Assembly (NCBI GenBank): GCA_944382785.1
Contig: CALWNO010000003.1
Span: 1 to 64,000, forward strand
DNA: 64,000 bases
Direction of reading: 5' to 3'
DNA from: an uncultured Gemmiger sp.
Lineage (GTDB): Bacteria > Bacillota > Clostridia > Oscillospirales > Ruminococcaceae
Position numbers and translations under genes: made by a program. Shown piece by piece: positions 44,088 to 53,122 of this stretch (the first letter of the stretch is position 1; each line of letters opens with the position of its first letter). A model generated the notes under the pieces. That model did no database searches and was not told the DNA's origin. It saw only the letters and a list, made by a program, of their open reading frames with translations.

Positions 44088-45284
44088 ATGGAAAAGCTTG
44101 CAATCAAGGGCGGGTATCCCGTCCGTTCCGGTAAGATCTATTATGGCCGTCAGTGCATTGAGGAAGACGACATCAAGGCTGTGGAAGAGACCCTGCGCAG
44201 CGATTTCATCACCTGCGGTCCCAAAGTGGACGAGATGGAACGCGCTCTGTGCGAATACACCGGGGCAAAGTACGCTGTGGCTGTCTGCAACGGTACCGCA
44301 GCGCTGCACTGCGCCTGCATCGCCGCCGGCATCGGCCCCGGGGACGAGGTCATCACCACGCCGCTGACCTTTGCGGCCAGCGCCAACTGTGCGCTCTACT
44401 GCGGCGGCAAACCTGTCTTTGCCGATATTGACCCTGAGACCTACAACATTGACCCCGAAAGCATCCGGGCCCATATCACCGAGCGCACCAAAGCTGTGGT
44501 TGCGGTGGACTTTACCGGCCAGCCGGTGCAGCATGAGGCCATCCGGGCGATCTGTGACGAATACCATCTGATCTTCATTGAGGACGCCGCCCATTCCATC
44601 GCCAGCAAATACAACGGCCAGCGTGTGGGCAGCCTGGCAGATATGACCTGCTTCAGCTTCCACCCGGTCAAGACCATCACCGGCGGCGAAGGCGGCGCCA
44701 TCACCACCAACGACGAAGCTCTGTACAAAAAGCTGGTGCTGGCGCACACCCACGGCATCACCCACGATGAGGCGCAGATGGAAGACGCCCCCCACGAAGG
44801 GATCTGGTGCTATGAACAGATTGCCCTGGGCTACAATTACCGCATCACCGACTTCCAGGCGGCGCTGATTGTCAGCCAGTTGGGCAAGATCGAGCGCTTT
44901 GCCCAGCGCCGCAAGGAGATTGTTGCCCGGTACAATGAGGCGTTCTCTCAGATGCCGGAGATCATCATCCAGAAAGAAATTCCCCAGGCGGATACCTGCC
45001 GGCATCTGTATATCATCCAGCTGGACCTGGACAAGCTGACCTGCACCCGCCGGGAATTCTTTGACGCCATGAGCGCCGAAAACATCCAGCCTCAGATCCA
45101 CTATGTGCCGGTCTACTGGTTCCCCTACTATCGCCATATGGGCTATGAAAAAGGCCTGTGCCCCGTGGCGGAACACATTTACAGCCGCATCATGAGCATC
45201 CCTCTTTATCCGCTGCTGACGGACAAGGACGTGGAAGACGTGATCCATGCCGTCAAGAAGGTTGTGGCCAATTATCGGAAATAA
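44088..45284 (+). CDS. pseC: UDP-4-amino-4,6-dideoxy-N-acetyl-beta-L-altrosamine transaminase (PseC)
   Basis: The 398-residue DegT/DnrJ/EryC1 aminotransferase has a full PLP site: Asp166 (EDAAHS) and Lys195 (SFHPVKTITGGEGG), in contrast to ddhC where this Lys is His. YYGRQCIEEDDIKAV at the start and NYRITDFQAALI match PseC. It aminates the 4-keto sugar made by PseB in the second step of pseudaminic acid synthesis. GGAGGA precedes the ATG. No pseB lies in the window. Confidence 0.9.
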   Translation: MEKLAIKGGYPVRSGKIYYGRQCIEEDDIKAVEETLRSDFITCGPKVDEMERALCEYTGAKYAVAVCNGTAALHCACIAAGIGPGDEVITTPLTFAASANCALYCGGKPVFADIDPETYNIDPESIRAHITERTKAVVAVDFTGQPVQHEAIRAICDEYHLIFIEDAAHSIASKYNGQRVGSLADMTCFSFHPVKTITGGEGGAITTNDEALYKKLVLAHTHGITHDEAQMEDAPHEGIWCYEQIALGYNYRITDFQAALIVSQLGKIERFAQRRKEIVARYNEAFSQMPEIIIQKEIPQADTCRHLYIIQLDLDKLTCTRREFFDAMSAENIQPQIHYVPVYWFPYYRHMGYEKGLCPVAEHIYSRIMSIPLYPLLTDKDVEDVIHAVKKVVANYRK

Positions 45285-45297
45285 CGGGAGGACGGAT

Positions 45298-46395
45298 ATG
45301 GACATTCCAAAAGTGAGTGTGGTAATTCCGGTTTATAATGTAGCCGCCTTCTTGCCTGCCTGCATCGAGAGCTGTCTTTCCCAGACTTTTCAGGAAATCG
45401 AATTCATTTTTGTAAATGATGCTTCCACAGACAATTCTGCTCAGATTCTTCATACCTATGAGGAACGCTACCCTGAAAAGATCCGGGTTATAGACCTGCC
45501 TCAGAACCGTAAACAGGGTGGAGCCAGAAATGCCGGAATCCGTGCCAGCCGTGCGGAATATATCGGATTTGTAGACAGCGATGACATGGTGTCCCCTGAT
45601 ATGTACCGTCAGCTCTACGAAAAGGCTATCGCTACCGATGCGGATGTGGTCTATATCCAGTATACACGCGTTGCCGAGGATGCTTCTCTGGAGCAGCTCA
45701 ACAAAAAACGGCCGGTCCTGGCTCCGATTTTTGACTGGAGAGAATTGCGGCGCTGGGACAACACCCCCTTGACGGACCAAGGCCGTATGGACCTGATGAC
45801 TTACCCGATCGGCGGCGTGTATTGCGGCCTGTATAAGAAATCCCTCATTGCAGGCAATGGCATTTTCTTTCCGGAAGGTCTTCGCTATGAGGATAACTAC
45901 TGGGGAACCCTGTTGAAATGTTATCTTACCAAAGTGGCCTTCTTGCCAGAAGTTCATTATTACTACCGAAATCGTAACACTTCCACCATCAATACACGCA
46001 ATGCCGCCTACACCTTCGACCGCATAAAGCTGGAACAGCTTTTGCTTCACGATGTCAAAGAGCATGGATTTTTCGACCGTTATCACGACGCCTGGGAATA
46101 CATTTACATTTTCCGCTACGCCTTCAATACCATCGATATTTTTTTGCACATGTTTGATCGGCCTCCGTTCAAAACCATCCATGAGATCCTGCAGGACCTG
46201 AACCATACCTTCCCGAACTGGATGAACAACCGGTATTACCAGGAATTGACATCTGACGAAACAAAAAAGATCCACCAGGAAATTTGTGCATCTCCCGAAC
46301 GGTACTGGGCCAAGCTGTATATGATTCCTCGGGTCAAGCATTATTTTGGCTTTCCGAAACGTTGTGTAAAGAAGCTGTTTTCTGTATTCAGATAA
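45298..46395 (+). CDS. GT2 family glycosyltransferase
   Basis: The 365-residue protein has VSVVIPVYNVAAFLPACIESCLSQT, VNDASTDNS and the metal motif VDSDDM, then a long helical acceptor domain (YCGLYKKSLIAGNGIFFPEG, LRYEDNYWG). SD GGGAGGA precedes the ATG. It sits between pseC and pseF, so it may act on the same oligosaccharide as the pseudaminate. GC content is lower than in the genes at either side. Confidence 0.87.
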   Translation: MDIPKVSVVIPVYNVAAFLPACIESCLSQTFQEIEFIFVNDASTDNSAQILHTYEERYPEKIRVIDLPQNRKQGGARNAGIRASRAEYIGFVDSDDMVSPDMYRQLYEKAIATDADVVYIQYTRVAEDASLEQLNKKRPVLAPIFDWRELRRWDNTPLTDQGRMDLMTYPIGGVYCGLYKKSLIAGNGIFFPEGLRYEDNYWGTLLKCYLTKVAFLPEVHYYYRNRNTSTINTRNAAYTFDRIKLEQLLLHDVKEHGFFDRYHDAWEYIYIFRYAFNTIDIFLHMFDRPPFKTIHEILQDLNHTFPNWMNNRYYQELTSDETKKIHQEICASPERYWAKLYMIPRVKHYFGFPKRCVKKLFSVFR

Positions 46396-46429
46396 GGATT
46401 TACAGACTTTGTGAAGGAGTGCTGTATCA

Positions 46430-47128
46430 ATGTCTTCCATTGCCATCATCACCGCCCGGGGCGGGTCCAAGCGGATTCCCAAAAAGAACATCAAACCTTT
46501 TTGCGGCAAACCCATCCTTGCCTATTCCATCCAGGCCGCTTTGGAAAGCGGGATTTTTGATACTGTCATGGTTTCCACGGACAGTGAAGAGATTGCTGCT
46601 GTTGCCAGAGAATACGGCGCTGAAGTGCCGTTTCTGCGCAGCGAAGCCACCAGCAATGACTACGCCACCACCGCAGACGTACTGATGGAAGTACTGGACC
46701 AGTATTCTGCCATCGGCAAAACCTTTGATTGGTTCTGCTGTCTGTATCCCACCGCGCCTTTTGTCACAGCAGAAAAGCTTCGTCATGCAGCAGATTCCTT
46801 TTTGAACAGCGACCACGACAGCCTCATGCCCGTGGTCCGGTACAGCTTTCCGCCGCAGCGGGCCATGGTGCTGCGTGATGGTAACCTGGTATACCAGTAC
46901 CCTGAATACGCCCGGGCTCGCAGCCAGGATCTGGAACCCATTTATCACGACTGTGGACAGTTTTACTTCTGTCAGACCAAGCCTTTCATCACATCCAGAG
47001 CCCTGGTGACCGGCGATACACAGGCCTTTATTGTACCCGAGGAAGAGGTACAGGACATTGACACTCTCACCGATTGGGTCCTGGCAGAAACCAAATACAG
47101 AACCTTCATCCTGAAGGAGAATAACTGA
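46430..47128 (+). CDS. pseF: pseudaminic acid cytidylyltransferase (PseF)
   Basis: The 232-residue protein has IAIITARGGSKRIPKKNIKPFCGKPILAYSI at its start and CLYPTAPFV, YHDCGQFYF, in the PseF/NeuA pattern. It activates the nonulosonic acid as CMP-sugar from CTP. The choice of PseF rather than NeuA rests on the neighbouring pseC, pseI and pseG and on the short single-domain form. SD AAGGAG. Its stop is one base before the pseI ATG. Confidence 0.9.
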   Translation: MSSIAIITARGGSKRIPKKNIKPFCGKPILAYSIQAALESGIFDTVMVSTDSEEIAAVAREYGAEVPFLRSEATSNDYATTADVLMEVLDQYSAIGKTFDWFCCLYPTAPFVTAEKLRHAADSFLNSDHDSLMPVVRYSFPPQRAMVLRDGNLVYQYPEYARARSQDLEPIYHDCGQFYFCQTKPFITSRALVTGDTQAFIVPEEEVQDIDTLTDWVLAETKYRTFILKENN

Positions 47129-47129
47129 T

Positions 47130-48164
47130 ATGTTCCATCTTTTTGAAAAAACACAAAAGGGCGATGTATACATCATCGCCGAAATGAGTGCCAACCATGC
47201 CGGCAAGCTGGAGAACGCCCTGGAGATCGTCCGGCAGGCAGCCGCCGCCGGGGCAGATTGTGTGAAGATCCAGACCTACACCGCCGATACCATCACCATC
47301 GACTGCGATACCGAGCCATTCCGGATTCACGGTGGGCTGTGGGACGGATACAAACTGTACGACCTGTACCGGGAGGCCGGAACCCCCTGGGAATGGCAGG
47401 CACGTATCAAGCAGGAATGTGAAGCCTGCGGCGTAGACTTTTTGTCCACCCCGTTTGATTTCACAGCCGTGGACTTTCTGGAGTCCATCGGCTGTGAGGC
47501 CTATAAAATTGCCAGCTTTGAGCTGGTGGATATTCCTTTGATCGAAAAGGCCGCTTCGCTGGGCAAACCCATGATTATCAGCTGTGGCATGGGCAGCGTA
47601 CAGGAAATTCAGGAGGCGGTAGACGCCTGCAAGCGTATGGGCAATGAGCAGATTGTTCTGCTCAAATGCTGCAGCGAGTACCCCACCCCCTGGGATGACA
47701 TGCACCTGGCCACCATTCCCGACATGGCCGCCCGTTTCGGCGTGCCGGTGGGGCTTTCCGACCACAGTGAGGGCAGCCTGGGCGCCATCGTCGGCGTCAG
47801 TCTGGGCGCCTGCGTGGTAGAAAAGCATGTCTGCCTTTCCCGCAAGATCAAGAACCCGGACAGCGAATTCAGTATGGAAATGCCGGATTTTGCCCGCATG
47901 GTCACCGAGATCCGCGCGGCACAGCGGATCAAAGGCGCGGTGTCGTATGAGCTTTCTCCCAACGAAAAGGCGCAGCGCCACTTCCGCCGCAGCCTGTTTG
48001 CGGTGAAGGATATCAAAAAGGGAGAGCCTTTCACTGCCGAGAATGTGCGCAGCATCCGGCCCTCTGATGGATTGGCGCCGAAATATTTTCGTATGCTGTT
48101 ATCCTCCCGAGCAACAAGGGATCTTGCCCGCGGAACTCCTATTGGTGAATCGGATTATGAGTAA
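47130..48164 (+). CDS. pseI: pseudaminic acid synthase (PseI)
   Basis: The 344-residue NeuB-family protein has a TIM-barrel (AEMSANHAGKLENAL, ADCVKIQTYTADTIT). The stretch GLWDGYKLYDLYREAGTPWEW separates PseI from NeuB and LegI. LSDHSEGS and a C-terminal antifreeze-like SAF domain (about 285-344) follow. It condenses the altrose derivative released by PseG with phosphoenolpyruvate. SD GAAGGAG. The 3' end overlaps the SDR gene by eight bases. Confidence 0.92.
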   Translation: MFHLFEKTQKGDVYIIAEMSANHAGKLENALEIVRQAAAAGADCVKIQTYTADTITIDCDTEPFRIHGGLWDGYKLYDLYREAGTPWEWQARIKQECEACGVDFLSTPFDFTAVDFLESIGCEAYKIASFELVDIPLIEKAASLGKPMIISCGMGSVQEIQEAVDACKRMGNEQIVLLKCCSEYPTPWDDMHLATIPDMAARFGVPVGLSDHSEGSLGAIVGVSLGACVVEKHVCLSRKIKNPDSEFSMEMPDFARMVTEIRAAQRIKGAVSYELSPNEKAQRHFRRSLFAVKDIKKGEPFTAENVRSIRPSDGLAPKYFRMLLSSRATRDLARGTPIGESDYE

Positions 48165-48864
48165 AGATGTTGTTATCCTGACCGGTGCTACCGGTGGAAT
48201 CGGCTCTGCCTTATGCCGGGTATTGCGGGATTCTGCCCCGGATATGCAGCTGATTCTTCTGCAGCGGCATTCGTCGCCGGTTAAGGACCCCCACGTTCTG
48301 GTCGTCCCGGCTGATTTTTCCACGCCTGGCGAATATTTTTCGGCTTCTCTTCTTGATACTCTTCGTCAGGCAGATACGGTCACTCTTGTACTGTGCAGCG
48401 GTACCATCTCGCCGCTGGGGACCATCGGTTCGTTTACCGACAGTCAAATTCAAAACAGTCTTGCGGTCAATACGACCGCGCCGCTTACTTTGATCAACAC
48501 CTGTGTCCGTACAGTGGCGCCGGATAAATTACGAATTATCCAGCTGGATTCCGGTGCCGCCTATCGGCCTATCCACGGGTGGAGCCTGTACTGTGCCGGT
48601 AAAGCGGCAGTCAGTCTTTATCTGCAGACTCTTGTTCTCGAAACCCCCGTCAAGGCTGTCTGTTTCGACCCCGGCGTAGTGGACACTGGTATGCAGCAGA
48701 CGATCCGTTGCGCTTCCGTTGAACAGTGCCGTGATGTCAATCTTTTCAAGACCTATAAGCAGGAACACAAATTGAACACGCCTGAAACAGTGGCTCTTTA
48801 CATTTATAACAGATACATTCACACCTGGCAGGCAGAAACCCTTCGGGAAAAAATTGTGTTATGA
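48157..48864 (+). CDS. short-chain dehydrogenase/reductase within the pse unit
   Basis: The 235-residue classical SDR has ILTGATGGIGSALC (8-21) for the nucleotide and LYCAGKAAVS as the Tyr-x3-Lys site, with a Ser upstream (QLDSGAAY in place of the usual S-S). It resembles sepiapterin- or benzil-reductase-type SDRs, not PseB, which is a longer extended SDR. The start overlaps pseI by eight bases and the stop overlaps the following gene by four. Such coupling suggests a step in modifying the nonulosonate or its acyl group, but the reaction is unknown. Confidence 0.78.
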   Translation: MSKDVVILTGATGGIGSALCRVLRDSAPDMQLILLQRHSSPVKDPHVLVVPADFSTPGEYFSASLLDTLRQADTVTLVLCSGTISPLGTIGSFTDSQIQNSLAVNTTAPLTLINTCVRTVAPDKLRIIQLDSGAAYRPIHGWSLYCAGKAAVSLYLQTLVLETPVKAVCFDPGVVDTGMQQTIRCASVEQCRDVNLFKTYKQEHKLNTPETVALYIYNRYIHTWQAETLREKIVL

Positions 48865-49541
48865 AAATTGTGGTTTTTTCTGATATACATGGTAACGCTG
48901 CCGCGCTGAAAGCCCTGCTGGAGCTGGAACCGCCTGCTCCTGACATCCAGTATATATTTTTAGGAGATATGGTCGGTTATTATCCGCAGGAACACCAGGT
49001 ACTGGAATATCTGAAGAGTATTCCCCACTTAATATGGATTTGCGGCAATCATGACCGCTATTACACAGAGCCACACACGCCAGAACAAATTGCACAGCTA
49101 TGCCAAAAGTATGGAGACTGTTATAAAAGGGTCGATCCAGCCATAGCTTCGGTTGTGAGTAAGCTGCCGACCTCTGTTGCCACAGTCCTGAATGGTCGTT
49201 CCGTTTTGCTATGCCACGGTTCCCCTGCAGACTTTTTATCGGGCAGAATATACCCGGATACCCCCCTGCCCGATGCGTGTGAAACGTCTGTGGTCATTTG
49301 CGGGCACACCCACTATCGCATGCTGCGCCAAAAGGGGGACACAGTATACCTGAATCCCGGTTCCTTGGGTCAGCCTCGGGACGGGAAAGGTTTTTCTTAC
49401 TGCACCATCGATGAAAACTGGAAGATCACATTTTGCAGTGTTCCCCTGAATATTCCCCAATTTATAAAGGATTGCGGCAATGAGCTGCGGCATGATTCTT
49501 ATTCATACCGAGTTTTGGAAAGGGAGTACCATGAACGATAA
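48861..49541 (+). CDS. YfcE/MJ0936-type metallophosphoesterase
   Basis: The 226-residue protein has all motifs of the calcineurin-like phosphoesterase fold: FSDIHGN (Asp8, His10), LGDMVGY, CGNHD and CGHTHY. Small members of this family hydrolyse phosphodiesters or phosphomonoesters. Its ATG overlaps the SDR stop (ATGA), and its end overlaps the ATP-grasp gene by eleven bases. A phosphatase here could act on an intermediate of the amino-sugar pathway, but the substrate is not known. It is unusual to find it in a nonulosonate operon. Confidence 0.85.
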   Translation: MKIVVFSDIHGNAAALKALLELEPPAPDIQYIFLGDMVGYYPQEHQVLEYLKSIPHLIWICGNHDRYYTEPHTPEQIAQLCQKYGDCYKRVDPAIASVVSKLPTSVATVLNGRSVLLCHGSPADFLSGRIYPDTPLPDACETSVVICGHTHYRMLRQKGDTVYLNPGSLGQPRDGKGFSYCTIDENWKITFCSVPLNIPQFIKDCGNELRHDSYSYRVLEREYHER

Positions 49542-50514
49542 ACATCCTACTTTTTTGGTGACGGCTGTTGGCGGTGATGTCGGGGCCTCTGTTGTGCGCT
49601 GTCTTCGAGATGGATATCCGGATTCTCTCATTCTTGGTTCCGACATGAAGCCTTATGTCCAGAGCGCTGACACCATCGATGCACTGTTTGCCTTGCCTTC
49701 TTACCGCGATGCGGCATATATCACGGCCCTCTTACGTATCTGCGAAGAACACCAGGTAAGCCATCTGATTCCTGTTAATGAAGGTGAAATCTCGGTTATT
49801 TCCCGTAATCTGGATCAATTTCTTGCCCGCTCCATTTTAGTGGTCATACATCCCGAGAGCATGATACACATTTTGCAGAGTAAACATGAAACGGCCAATT
49901 TCCTTGCCGCTCACGGCATTTCTGCTCCCAAGACATGGCTGGTTTCAGAAAAAGACCAGATTACCAATTTTCCCCTTATTGCCAAACTGGACCACAACGC
50001 CGGCGGACGCAATATGATTCTGATTCACAGCAAAGAGCAGCTGGATGCCACAGACTTGTCTGATTCCTACATTCTTCAACAGCAAGTTGGAACAGAAACT
50101 TCAGAATATACGATGACGGTTTTCAGCGACGGCTGTACACCAGCTTCTTACATATGTTACCGCCGTCAATTAGGCATGGGCAGCATGAGCGTTTTTGTTG
50201 AAACCGTCAATTTTGATTGGCTGCAAAGTCTGGCAGACAAAATTGCCGATTGCTTTTCACTGCGAGGCAGCCTGAATATCCAATTCAGAATAGATCATGG
50301 GCAATATTACATCTTTGAAATCAATGCCCGGTTTTCCAGTACCGTTCGTTTTCGTCATCTCATGCACTTTACCGATGTTCTATGGTGGGTCGAAATGCTG
50401 AGTGGCCATACGGTTCATCCACAAACCATCACTTCCCCATCTGTTGGCGTCAAACAAACCGGAGAGCTGATTTTACCCCTATCTAACAATGAAACGACTT
50501 ATATTCCGCGCTAA
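49531..50514 (+). CDS. ATP-grasp ligase within the pse unit
   Basis: The 327-residue protein has a pre-ATP-grasp Rossmann domain (VTAVGGDVGASVVRCLRDGYPDS), a central lid region (SKHETANFLAAHGISAPKTW, PLIAKLDHNAGGRNM) and the metal motif FEINARFSST near residue 270. The set is like PylC or CarB-type ligases that couple ATP hydrolysis to joining a carboxylate and an amine. It overlaps pseG by 26 bases. As no PseH N-acetyltransferase is seen, it could acylate the 4-amino sugar made by PseC with an amino acid or other acid. That is a hypothesis. SD AGGGAG supports the start. Confidence 0.82.
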   Translation: MNDKHPTFLVTAVGGDVGASVVRCLRDGYPDSLILGSDMKPYVQSADTIDALFALPSYRDAAYITALLRICEEHQVSHLIPVNEGEISVISRNLDQFLARSILVVIHPESMIHILQSKHETANFLAAHGISAPKTWLVSEKDQITNFPLIAKLDHNAGGRNMILIHSKEQLDATDLSDSYILQQQVGTETSEYTMTVFSDGCTPASYICYRRQLGMGSMSVFVETVNFDWLQSLADKIADCFSLRGSLNIQFRIDHGQYYIFEINARFSSTVRFRHLMHFTDVLWWVEMLSGHTVHPQTITSPSVGVKQTGELILPLSNNETTYIPR

Positions 50515-51529
50515 CGCCGGGCCTGCCATCGGGTCCGGGCATGTCATGCGCTGCTTGTCTCTGGCAGCAGCCTTTCAGGAACTGGGCTGCGAGTGTGTGT
50601 TTCTGTGCTCGGGTTCCGAGCTGGAAGGCAGAATCAAAGCCGCCGGGTGCCGCTTTTGCAAAATTTCCGGTGCCGGAGATGTGTTGGACCCTGAACTTCC
50701 CGCGCTGGTCCCGCTGCTGCAGGAGCTGCACCCTGACCTTCTGATCGTGGACAGTTACCAGGTCACCTCTTCGTACCTGTCCGCTTTGCAGCGATTTTGC
50801 CCGGTGGCGTATCTGGATGATCTGGCAGCTTTTGCCTATCCTTGCGAGTTTCTGATCAATTACAATCTGTACGCCTTGGATTGGCCGCAACGCTACACCG
50901 ATTTGTACTCCGGGCAGACGCCAAAACTGATTCTTGGCCCTTCCTATGCGCCTCTCCGGGCGGAGTTTCGGGGGCTTTCGCCCCGGGCAATCCGGCCGGC
51001 CATGCAGGATGTGTTGGTTTCTACCGGCGGGGCTGACCCGGAAGGCATCGCGGTGCGGCTTCTGGAAGCGCTGCCCGCCTACAAACAATGGCAGCACACC
51101 CGTTTTCATTTTATGGTCGGTGCTCTCCATCCGGATTTACCGCGTCTGCAGGCATTGGCAGCGGCGCAGCTCAACGTGCAGCTGCATATCAATGTGCAGA
51201 AAGTCAGCGACCTGATGGTATCCTGTGATGCTGCTATTGCCGCTGCCGGAAGCACCTTGTACGAACTCTGCGCCTGCGGAACGCCTACTGTCACGTATAC
51301 GCTGGCGGACAACCAGCTGCCTGGTGCCGCTGCTTTTGCGGCTCACGGTCTGATGTGCAATGCCGGAGACTGCCGCCGGAATGAGGCATTCATCCCGCAT
51401 CTGCTGGACGAACTGAGCAACCTGTCTCCCGCTCCCCAGCGAACGGCCATGTCTGCCAATATGCGACAGGTGGTGGATGGGGAAGGGGCGGCCCGGGTGG
51501 CCAGCCTTTTGCTCGAATCTGCTTGCTGA
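50489..51529 (+). CDS. pseG: UDP-2,4-diacetamido-2,4,6-trideoxy-beta-L-altropyranose hydrolase (PseG)
   Basis: The 346-residue GT-B-fold hydrolase has FRANAGPAIGSGHVMRC with the catalytic His18, STGGADPEG and AIAAAGSTLYELCACGTPT, the MurG-like UDP-binding part. It cuts UDP from the altrose precursor before PseI. It starts 26 bases inside the ATP-grasp gene and has no ribosome site of its own, so it depends on translational coupling. If the ATP-grasp enzyme changes the acyl group, this hydrolase must accept that substrate. Confidence 0.9.
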   Translation: MKRLIFRANAGPAIGSGHVMRCLSLAAAFQELGCECVFLCSGSELEGRIKAAGCRFCKISGAGDVLDPELPALVPLLQELHPDLLIVDSYQVTSSYLSALQRFCPVAYLDDLAAFAYPCEFLINYNLYALDWPQRYTDLYSGQTPKLILGPSYAPLRAEFRGLSPRAIRPAMQDVLVSTGGADPEGIAVRLLEALPAYKQWQHTRFHFMVGALHPDLPRLQALAAAQLNVQLHINVQKVSDLMVSCDAAIAAAGSTLYELCACGTPTVTYTLADNQLPGAAAFAAHGLMCNAGDCRRNEAFIPHLLDELSNLSPAPQRTAMSANMRQVVDGEGAARVASLLLESAC

Positions 51530-51541
51530 TAGGAGTCTTTT

Positions 51542-53071
51542 ATGTTTTTTCAAACCAGTGATCTGGTATATTCTGATGTTCCTCCTACAGGAGTGGCACG
51601 ATTTCTTTCTTTACTGGAAAGAATGTTTTGGCTTCTGGTCTCCTGTTTGCCCCTCGGGCTTGCCGTCATCTTATCATGGCATACCTTCTTTTTTTCTACG
51701 TCTGCCGACTCCGAAAAGTATTTTCAGCTTCCACTGGATCATAAGCTTTTTTCCCTGCTTGTCTTTGTCGGGGCAATTCTCCTTTTATGGATTTGTTATA
51801 AGCGGCACCTGCTTCCCGTATTAGCGGCTTTTGCTGCTTTGGCCAGGCTGGGGTTCATGGTTCTTTTTCTAAACAATCTGGCACCATTTGCGGATGCAGA
51901 AAGAGTTTGGCTGATCGCCTCCCATCAGAATTTAGACTCTTTGGCCTACAATTCCTATTTCCCGGAATGGAGCAACTGGACCGCGCTGCAGCGGCTGGCC
52001 GTTGATCTACTGCACATCGACCAAAATTTCTTGTTTATATGGCAGAGCATTGCCTGTGTTTTGTCCGCTGCCGCCATTTATTTTCTGGTTCGGAAAGTGT
52101 ATTCCCGCCCTTCCCTGCCCTGGCTTTGCTTTTGCATCTATCTCTTGATTCCCAGCCAGTTTATCTATTCGGTCTCCTATCTGGCACCCGATCATACCGC
52201 CACCTGCCTGATCCTTTGGGGCACGTATTTTCTTCTTTTTCTGTTTGAGCGCTCCTTCCGCCTCAAAAATGTCTTTTTCGTATTTTTAGGGTCTGTCCTG
52301 ATCGGGCTCGGCAATTCTTTCAAACCGGTGGGACTGATCACCATCGTCGCATTGATCATTGCTGTTGTATTCCGTATTATTCGGGATAAGTCTGTATCCT
52401 ACGCTCTTCGCTGTGTGGTTGCAATTGTACTGGCAGTGGTATGTATTGCCTTGATTCCTACAGCAGTGCGCACGATGTCGGAAAAGATTCTGAACACCAG
52501 AATCGACAGCAGCGCTACCATGCACTATTTATGTGTTGGCCTGAACACAGAAGGGGAAGGCCAGATTCATATCGGCTCTAAATCACGTACTTATGCCACA
52601 TTGCGTTCCAACGGATATTCCGCTGAACAGGCCAAAGAAGAAACGCTTCATATGCTGGTACAGGACTGGAAAGAGCACTGGAGAGAAGTTCCGCATCTGT
52701 TTGCCGAAAAGCTCACCTGGGCCTGGAGGGACGACGGAGTCCCTGTCTATTACTTTGTCAACAGTTCCCTGCATGCGGAATCACTTTCCCGTATGCAGGC
52801 CGCGGTATTTTCCAGTATCCGGCAGTATGGCGGTTCCTTCTCCCAGATCGGATATGCTTTCTTGATGTCTTTTGCACTTCTGGCTTCCGTACGTACATTC
52901 CTGCGCGGGAATAAAAATACGGGACACTTTTTGTTTGGCCTGTTGATCTTTGGTTTCTTCTGTCTGCTGTTGCTTTCCGAAGCACAGTCCCGATACAAGT
53001 CCAATATCATGCCGTATCTGAGCATCTTTGCCGCGATGGGATTCGAGACCGTTTTCCAAAAGATGCCTTAA
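51542..53071 (+). CDS. membrane glycosyltransferase-like protein (GT39/ArnT-like)
   Basis: The 509-residue protein has about eleven helices and an acidic first loop (FADAERVWLIASHQ). A middle outer loop carries EGEGQIHIGSKSRTYATL, and near the end SEAQSRYKSNIMPYLSIFAA occurs, a motif recalled from PMT/ArnT-like proteins. These GT-C enzymes use polyprenyl-phosphate sugars outside the membrane. SD TAGGAG. It begins an AT-richer stretch of four genes that differ in codon use from the pse genes. Function inferred from topology and the weak motif match. Confidence 0.72.
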   Translation: MFFQTSDLVYSDVPPTGVARFLSLLERMFWLLVSCLPLGLAVILSWHTFFFSTSADSEKYFQLPLDHKLFSLLVFVGAILLLWICYKRHLLPVLAAFAALARLGFMVLFLNNLAPFADAERVWLIASHQNLDSLAYNSYFPEWSNWTALQRLAVDLLHIDQNFLFIWQSIACVLSAAAIYFLVRKVYSRPSLPWLCFCIYLLIPSQFIYSVSYLAPDHTATCLILWGTYFLLFLFERSFRLKNVFFVFLGSVLIGLGNSFKPVGLITIVALIIAVVFRIIRDKSVSYALRCVVAIVLAVVCIALIPTAVRTMSEKILNTRIDSSATMHYLCVGLNTEGEGQIHIGSKSRTYATLRSNGYSAEQAKEETLHMLVQDWKEHWREVPHLFAEKLTWAWRDDGVPVYYFVNSSLHAESLSRMQAAVFSSIRQYGGSFSQIGYAFLMSFALLASVRTFLRGNKNTGHFLFGLLIFGFFCLLLLSEAQSRYKSNIMPYLSIFAAMGFETVFQKMP

Positions 53072-53122
53072 GGTTTGTTTGTCTGCTTTACAGGATAAAG
53101 TGATAAGGGAAGGGAATTTTTT

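Noticed and set aside
48157..48864. SDR at 48157 as PseB
   Set aside because: PseB is an extended SDR of about 330 residues with a different active-site pattern; this protein is a 235-residue classical SDR.
44088..51529. Reading the nonulosonate genes as a sialic or legionaminic acid pathway
   Set aside because: The synthase has the GLWDGYKLYDLYREAGTPWEW stretch of PseI, and PseC- and PseG-type genes are present, while NeuC, LegB and GlmU-type genes are not seen.
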